From Heterotrichella gracilis (taxonomy: Eukaryota; Sar; Xanthophyceae; Tribonematales; Xanthonemataceae): a stretch of DNA of 22,054 bases. A program made the translations under genes and the position numbers. A model generated the notes under the pieces. That model was given only the letters and a program-made list of their open reading frames with translations, was not told the origin of the DNA and did not search any database. Position 1 is the first letter of the stretch. Every line of letters starts with the position of its first letter. Shown here one piece after another: positions 17,862-22,054 of this stretch. The stretch spans positions 1 through 22,054 of the forward strand of contig JAULBX010029401.1 of NCBI GenBank assembly GCA_032358255.1, given 5' to 3'.

Positions 17862-18684
17862 TTTAATCAGTGATGACGTGCAGGCTTGGCGTGCTTAGAT
17901 TTGGTTTAAAAGCCGGAATGCAGATATCTACCTATGGCGTGATGCCCGGCGCCTTGGAGACTCCACCATTTGATTGCCATTGTGTGGCATCCTAAGGGGG
18001 GGATGTTGGTGGTCACTGTGTTGTATGTTTTGGGATTATGATGGCATATTCTGTTGCGTGTAAGGTTATGATGACCCAATAGGGTCAAGCGTTGACACTG
18101 AGCATGTGTAGGGTTTAGGGTTTGGGGCCAAGCCTTGACGTTGGATATTCGATATGGGCCTGGGTCTTGGAGAGGGCTGCCTGGTTTTCTATGGGTAGAA
18201 GGGCGAATTGATCATAAGGTAAACATCACCCTTGTGATTATCATAGCTTTTGAGGTTATCTGCTGGCATTCCTGAATAAAGACACGGCGACAAAGGTCAT
18301 TCAACCTTAAGTTGACAAGAATTATTTTTCGTACAAAGGCAAATGCGCCCGGCTTTGAACACTTGACTGGAATTTTACATTACCAAATGTACTGTGCGGT
18401 ACGTATGTGTTGGTAAACTGTGCCACTGTGGTAAAAAAAAAAAAAGTGCAAAATAATTGGTATTTTTTCATCTCGTTCTTTTCGACTCGGATACCTCTCA
18501 GAAAGAAGATGGCGGGTGATGTGTTGCGTGCAAAGCCAGAGTTAGTGCAGCCGCACTGACAGAATAGTGACAACGAATCGGCCCCTCAATTCAGCTTGAT
18601 ATGACACAGACACACCGTTGTCAAGGGTTGGTCGAATCAGCGGTGAAAGGTTTGACCAAAAGCCATGAAACCACTCTGATCACC
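17862..18684 (+). promoter_or_regulatory. Intergenic: DBR1 3' UTR and PHD-gene 5' region with a short upstream ORF
   Basis: The interval holds the DBR1 3' UTR (TGTAA at 18059), a TAGGGTTTAGGGTTTGGGG motif at 18110-18126, an uninterrupted run of 13 A at about 18433-18445, and a 16-codon ATG..TGA frame at 18509-18559. That small ORF would be an upstream ORF if transcription begins before it. An in-frame ATG at 18601 would lengthen the PHD protein by 28 residues, but its context (GATATGAC) is poor. Confidence 0.4.
18059..18063 (+). terminator. TGTAA poly(A)-type signal for DBR1
   Basis: TGTAA lies 198 nt downstream of the DBR1 stop. TGTAA is the usual near-upstream poly(A) element in chlorophycean algae such as Chlamydomonas and Volvox. 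A single pentamer is weak evidence, but position and spacing fit. Confidence 0.4.
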
Positions 18685-21600
18685 ATGGACGACCCCGGTG
18701 TTCCTGAATACACCGAGTCTTTCTGTCAAGTATGCGGCAGCATAGACGGAGAGACCCAAATGATGGTCTGCGAAAACGTGGACTTTGGGTGCGTCATGAT
18801 AATTCATATGCATGCATATACGAACCGACGGTAGTGCTACCCATTCACGATGCGTTTACTTATCTCGGCCCGGCCCTTTGCACTCTCGGTGTTCAATGGG
18901 CTACTATCACACAGAGTCCATGTGTTGTTTATCTGTGACCCAGATTACCAAGCCCTGTCCTCTGTGTGTACTGCAATAGGTGTCTAGGAGGGCTCCACCT
19001 GTACTGTATGACGCCACCACGGACCGACCCGCCCGAGGGGCTGTTCTGGTGCCAGCACTGCCTGTCAAACAACAAAGAGTACAAGCCCGAGAAGGTGGAG
19101 TTGGAGCAAAAGAGGTGGGTGACAAGTCTCACGAGGCATCCCCAGTGGTTGCACCAGCTAGGGGTCAGTCGGTGACGGAGGTGGCTTTTGGCTGCTCAGT
19201 CGGTGGTTATGAGAGGTGCACAGAGGTAAAATGTAGTAGTGCAAAGTCTAGGCCTGATATTATTTGTGACTATTGCCACTGCAGTGACTCCCACTCCAGT
19301 GACGCACCTCAACCTGTATTCCCCACTGTTTGCAGTGCTATTTGCTTCTTGAAAAAGCCCATCCACTGCTTATTAAGTGCACAACAGAATGTGGGCTCTC
19401 TCAACCATGAAATGCTGTTTTGAAAAGCTGTTCTGGTGTTGCCAGGAAAGTGCTCGCACCAACGCAACCCGCTGCGCCCCCGAAGAAACCACGCGTAGAG
19501 CCTCCTGGAGCGAAGGGCCAAGCTACGCTGCCAGCAGAAAAACAAGCACAAAAACCCAGTAAGTCACAGAATGTACCATGCCAGCTACAAAGCATCCAAG
19601 CCACTGCCAGGGTGTGAACATGGGGGTTGACTTGCTTTGTTAAGCCAATGTATGGATCATTCTGTGCAACATACCTATAACACAGCCTCTAGTCAATCAT
19701 GATTGCTAAAGTACATTATGCACTAGGAGTCGCCCTGCATGGAGAGGAAATCTGTGCATTCATACATGACTATTATTTTGTTCCAGGCGGTCCGCGCCGC
19801 CCTGCTGCTCGCTTGCAAGAGGATGCGGATGACACGCTAGTAGCGGGAGACAATCCAGGTGTGTACCTAAACCCTAAACCCTACAACTGGAGAGACTGTT
19901 CCTTTTCTTTTAAGGGAGGTGCATGCTAGGTTTCTCCTCCCAATTGCATGCTGTAGTTCAGATTTTCTGGCTCCTGAATCCATCTGCACCTTGACAAGCC
20001 ATGCACATGCATGTGCTGCCATTCGCATGATATGATCGGGACACGGTCACGATGGCTAACCTGGCTTCGAAGCTGGAAAGCAAATACTTACTTACTTACT
20101 TACTTATGGTCACGATGGGCATGGTCACAAGCATTTCATAAATCACATGAATTGATTGCTGGGTGGTTCCATGATCACTAGACTGGTCATGGACCTGCAT
20201 TGTAACAAATCTCCCTAATTGATTGTTGAATTTAGGCACTATGGACTGAGTCAGATGCAGCATGAAAACCCAGGGATGCAATGTGGACGCTATCACCAGC
20301 ATCATGGTGCACAATTCCTGTGCGATTCCTTCCTTGATTTTGTTCCCTCCTCCTGATCATCGTCTCTGTTTCCTGCTCCAGACCCTTCCACCAGCAAGTT
20401 CGAGCCCCCACCCAAGCCCGCCCCCCGCCGCGCCGCCGACGAGCTCCAGCTCATGAACCGCGTGTTTGACGACAAACAGAAGGAGAAGATCGCGCAGTAC
20501 GATCGCGACATGCGGGAAAAGTACCAGAAAAAGCACAGCGAGGAGGATACCGAGCTGCTGGCTGAGACCCTCAAGGGGGAGGCGCTGTGGCGAGGGGATG
20601 TGGCGTTCAGGGACTCGCCCAACGTGAGTGGTAGGGTAGGGTTTACGGTTTAGGTCAAGGTACTTACCGGTGTGGGAGCTGTTAAGAGGGAATGAGGCTG
20701 TGGGGTGATGCAAGGGCAGGGGGAGGCCATGCCTTTGTGTGATGTTTGGCCCCTGCATGGGCACAATGACAATTCGCACATGCACGAAGGACTCACCCAA
20801 CGTGAGCCTCCCTCTATTCATGTAGGCAACCCCGCTGAAGCTAAACCTTTAGACCCTAAACCTAAACCCTAAGCCCTCCCTCTATTCATGTAGGCCACCC
20901 CGCTGAAGCTGTATGCGTATGGCATGCATGGCAACGAGGAGCTGTCCAGCGCCCTGGGATTGCTCCCGGAGCACATGGTGGCGGTGAAGAAGGATGTGAA
21001 GAAGGAGCTAGGTATGCAAACCCTACGGATCCTGGTTAGGGGTTTTAGGGTTTATAGTTTAAGGTTTAGGGTGCATGTGAAGAAGCACGTAGAGAGGGAG
21101 CTGAACCCTGTAATGTAATCCTCCCCATACCCTTGCCCCAGGCCCCGACCTAATGGGCTACGTTCTATCATGTGCAAATTATCACACTCAATGTCCCTAA
21201 ACCCTAATCCTATACCCTTGCGCCCAGGCCCCGACCCAATGCGCTACATCCGATGCGCCCCCCTGGTCTTCACCATGGCGCCAAACCCCTCCACCGACGA
21301 GCGCACCCGCTTCCTGCGCACCATGGCGGGCCTGGTAGGGGAGGGGGAGGTGCTTCTCAAGGTGGATGCGCAAGGGGGGCGAGGGTGGTGGGCGCTGGTG
21401 CCCCATCGCTCCGATGCTGGCCAGACGGTGCTCCTGGGACTGTGTGTGGCGGAGCGTCAGGTGCACAGTCCCCCGCACGCCCGCCATTGGTCCCGAGCCG
21501 CGAAACCGAGGAAGAGGATATTACGCAAGGTGCGTTTTAGGGTTTGAGGAAGGTGTTTAGGGTTGAGGGTCTCAGGTGTAGCAGGTTGACAGGCCTCTAC

Positions 21601-21948
21601 ACCCTTGCCAATGGTTTTAGGGCAAGTATTGGAGAGGTATTGAGTTGGGCGTGGCGCAATGGCAGTCCAGAGGCCTTCACCCAATCATTGCGCCACCCAA
21701 GGAAACCCTTCACCTTACACCCTAAACACCTTTGCTGCAGGAGAAGGAACACGCTGGCAAGGCGGTCACCTGTGCTGCAGGAGGAAAACCCTAAACCTAA
21801 ATCCTAACCACCTGTGCCGCAGGAGGAGAAGCAGTATGCTGGCAAGGCGATCACTTGGCTGGATACCAGCGAGGTGCCGGGGCACGAGGGAGGGCTGGAG
21901 CTGTACTCGGGGCCAATCTATGCTCCAGACCTGGACTATGAGGCGCAG
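18685..21948 (+). CDS. PHD-finger protein with SPOC-like C-terminal region, 3' end outside window
   Basis: Exons: 18685-18788, 18944-19114, 19446-19558, 19787-19858, 20382-20623, 20894-21011, 21228-21529 and 21823-21948; phases close, giving 416 codons so far. Residues 14-74 make a PHD finger: CQVC, QMMVC, CNRCLGGLHLYC, then FWCQHC. A Pro/Lys-rich, probably disordered linker follows, then a charged helix (FDDKQKEKIAQYDRDMREKY). LWRGDVAF begins a region with PLKLYAYG, LPEHMV, PLVFTMAP and WWALVP, which I read as SPOC-like and similar in order to plant PHD proteins such as AIPP2. That is tentative. PHD fingers usually read histone H3 tails, so a nuclear chromatin role is likely. The start at 18685 was chosen for its CACCATGG context. 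Introns 5, 6 and 7 hold exon echoes. Confidence 0.75.
19115..19445 (+). other. PHD-gene intron 2
   Basis: A 331-nt intron between the PHD-finger exon (donor GTGGGT) and the proline/lysine-rich exon (acceptor GCCAG). It holds a short direct repeat of GTCAGTCGGTG and CTCAGTCGGTG (about 19165-19205) but no exon echo or telomere-like motif that I can see. Confidence 0.6.
19859..20381 (+). other. PHD-gene intron 4 with telomere-like motif and TTAC microsatellite
   Basis: A 523-nt intron. CCTAAACCCTAAACCCTA starts within 10 nt of its donor (about 19866-19883), and an imperfect (TTAC) run of about five units lies at about 20087-20106. CACGATGG and GGTCACGATGG repeats flank the microsatellite. No exon echo was found. 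Confidence 0.6.
20787..20910 (+). repeat. Twin echoes of both splice edges in PHD-gene intron 5
   Basis: 20787-20801 repeats the end of exon 5 (GGACTCRCCCAAC) followed by GTGAGC. 20807-20842 repeats the exon 6 acceptor and first codons (20875-20910) with one mismatch in 36 nt, including the TAG acceptor. The second echo ends at CCGCTGAAGCT and runs into AAACCTTTAGACCCTAAACC. Another telomere-like stretch (TAGGGTTTACGGTTTAGG) follows the real exon 5 donor at about 20637. Confidence 0.88.
21044..21172 (+). repeat. Echoes of exon 6 end and exon 7 start in PHD-gene intron 6
   Basis: About 21073-21104 resembles the end of exon 6 (GTGAAGAAG...GAGCTG) with the donor lost, directly after TTTAAGGTTTAGGG. 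21122-21172 repeats the exon 7 acceptor and start (21209-21257): CATACCCTTGC, CCCAGGCCCCGACC and ATGSGCTAC are shared, and the CAG acceptor is kept. CCCTAAACCCTAATCC separates this copy from the real exon 7. Confidence 0.85.
21645..21700 (+). other. 15-bp hairpin in PHD-gene intron 7
   Basis: TTGGGCGTGGCGCAATG (21645-21661) pairs with CATTGCGCCACCCAA (21686-21700), leaving only a two-nucleotide bulge (CG) in the 15-bp stem and a 24-nt loop. It lies between the exon 7 donor and the first exon 8 echo. TGGCGCAATGG resembles a tRNA D-arm, but no anticodon or T arm follows. Confidence 0.6.
21738..21807 (+). repeat. Two echoes of exon 8 start, about 41-nt spacing
   Basis: Three acceptors lie at near-equal spacing: CAG ending at 21740, at 21780, and the real one at 21822. 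After the first, 21741-21770 reads EKEHAGKAVT against EEKQYAGKAIT in exon 8. After the second, only GAGGA remains before the sequence becomes AAACCCTAAACCTAAATCC. CTGTGCYGCAGGAG is shared between the second and the real acceptor. Confidence 0.85.
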
Positions 21949-21977
21949 GTAATGGTGTGTTCATGCGTAGTGTATTT

Positions 21978-21998
21978 ATAGTTAGTTAGTTAGTTACA
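21978..21998. repeat. (TAGT) microsatellite
   Basis: About four TAGT units lie just after the exon 8 donor, in PHD-gene intron 8. They are simple-sequence DNA with no other signal. Confidence 0.6.
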
Positions 21999-22054
21999 TG
22001 CATTCCAGCAAAATAGCCAGATTAGCAGTCAGTCTTGCACATGCGGCGCCACGC

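Noticed and set aside
18433..18445. Retroposed gene with a poly(A) tail
   Set aside because: A run of 13 A is present, but there is no intronless coding copy upstream of it and no target-site duplication was found.
20087..20106. CRISPR-like or regulatory repeat
   Set aside because: It is a TTAC microsatellite; no spaced repeats of CRISPR type exist anywhere in this eukaryotic window.
21651..21700. tRNA gene
   Set aside because: TGGCGCAATGG resembles a D-arm/A box, but the following sequence folds back on it as a simple hairpin; there is no anticodon arm or TTCRA loop.
7978..22054. A real chromosome end (telomere)
   Set aside because: The TTTAGGG/CCCTAAA motifs are short, imperfect, in both orientations, and interleaved with intact exons, so they are interstitial.

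Overview
This is a nuclear, protein-coding window from a eukaryote, most likely a chlorophyte green alga. Six genes can be followed. Four are reconstructed from start to stop (three certain; DBR1 has an alternative first donor), and two run off the window edges. Coding exons are short and GC-rich, and GT..AG introns (130-700 nt) outweigh them. Many donors are GTGCGN, GTGAGN or GTGNGG, and start codons often sit in a CACCATGG-like context. Introns and flanks carry plant/green-algal telomere-type TTTAGGG/CCCTAAA motifs in both orientations, and a TGTAA poly(A)-type signal follows DBR1. These traits together suggest a Chlorophyceae-like alga, possibly a Haematococcus-type genome. That placement is inference.

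Layout. (1) 273-1496, minus: 5' part of a secreted CAP/SCP (PR-1-like) protein, continuing past the left edge. (2) 3032-4317, minus: PNPOx/FMN-binding split-barrel protein like the second plant PPOX, 3 exons, 202 aa. (3) 5398-6466, plus: prefoldin subunit 5, 4 exons, 156 aa, divergent from PPOX. (4) 8166-12965, minus: RING + FYVE + SYLF protein, 9 exons, 558 aa, convergent with prefoldin. (5) 14158-17861, plus: RNA lariat debranching enzyme DBR1, 9 exons, about 477 aa, divergent from gene 4. (6) 18685 onward, plus: PHD-finger protein with a SPOC-like C-terminal region, 8 exons visible, continuing past the right edge. Apart from the CAP gene and the first DBR1 donor, exon phases were checked codon by codon and close without frameshifts.

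The genes are unrelated housekeeping functions: vitamin B6/FMN chemistry, cytoskeletal protein folding, membrane/ubiquitin, lariat turnover and chromatin. No pathway cluster is claimed.

The striking feature lies in the introns and 3' flanks. Five of the six genes carry degraded or near-perfect copies of the edge of a neighbouring exon, called echoes here. An echo often keeps a usable splice site and is often cut off abruptly at a TTTAGGG/CCCTAAA motif. Some form arrays (about 86-nt period in intron 5 of gene 4; about 41-nt period before exon 8 of gene 6). One echo differs from its parent exon at only three positions, all synonymous. I infer that introns here grow by repeated local tandem duplication across exon-intron junctions, coupled to insertion of telomere-type repeats. 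A second notable feature is a perfect 13-bp hairpin whose stem starts in the DBR1 start codon and whose loop spans the candidate 5' splice sites.
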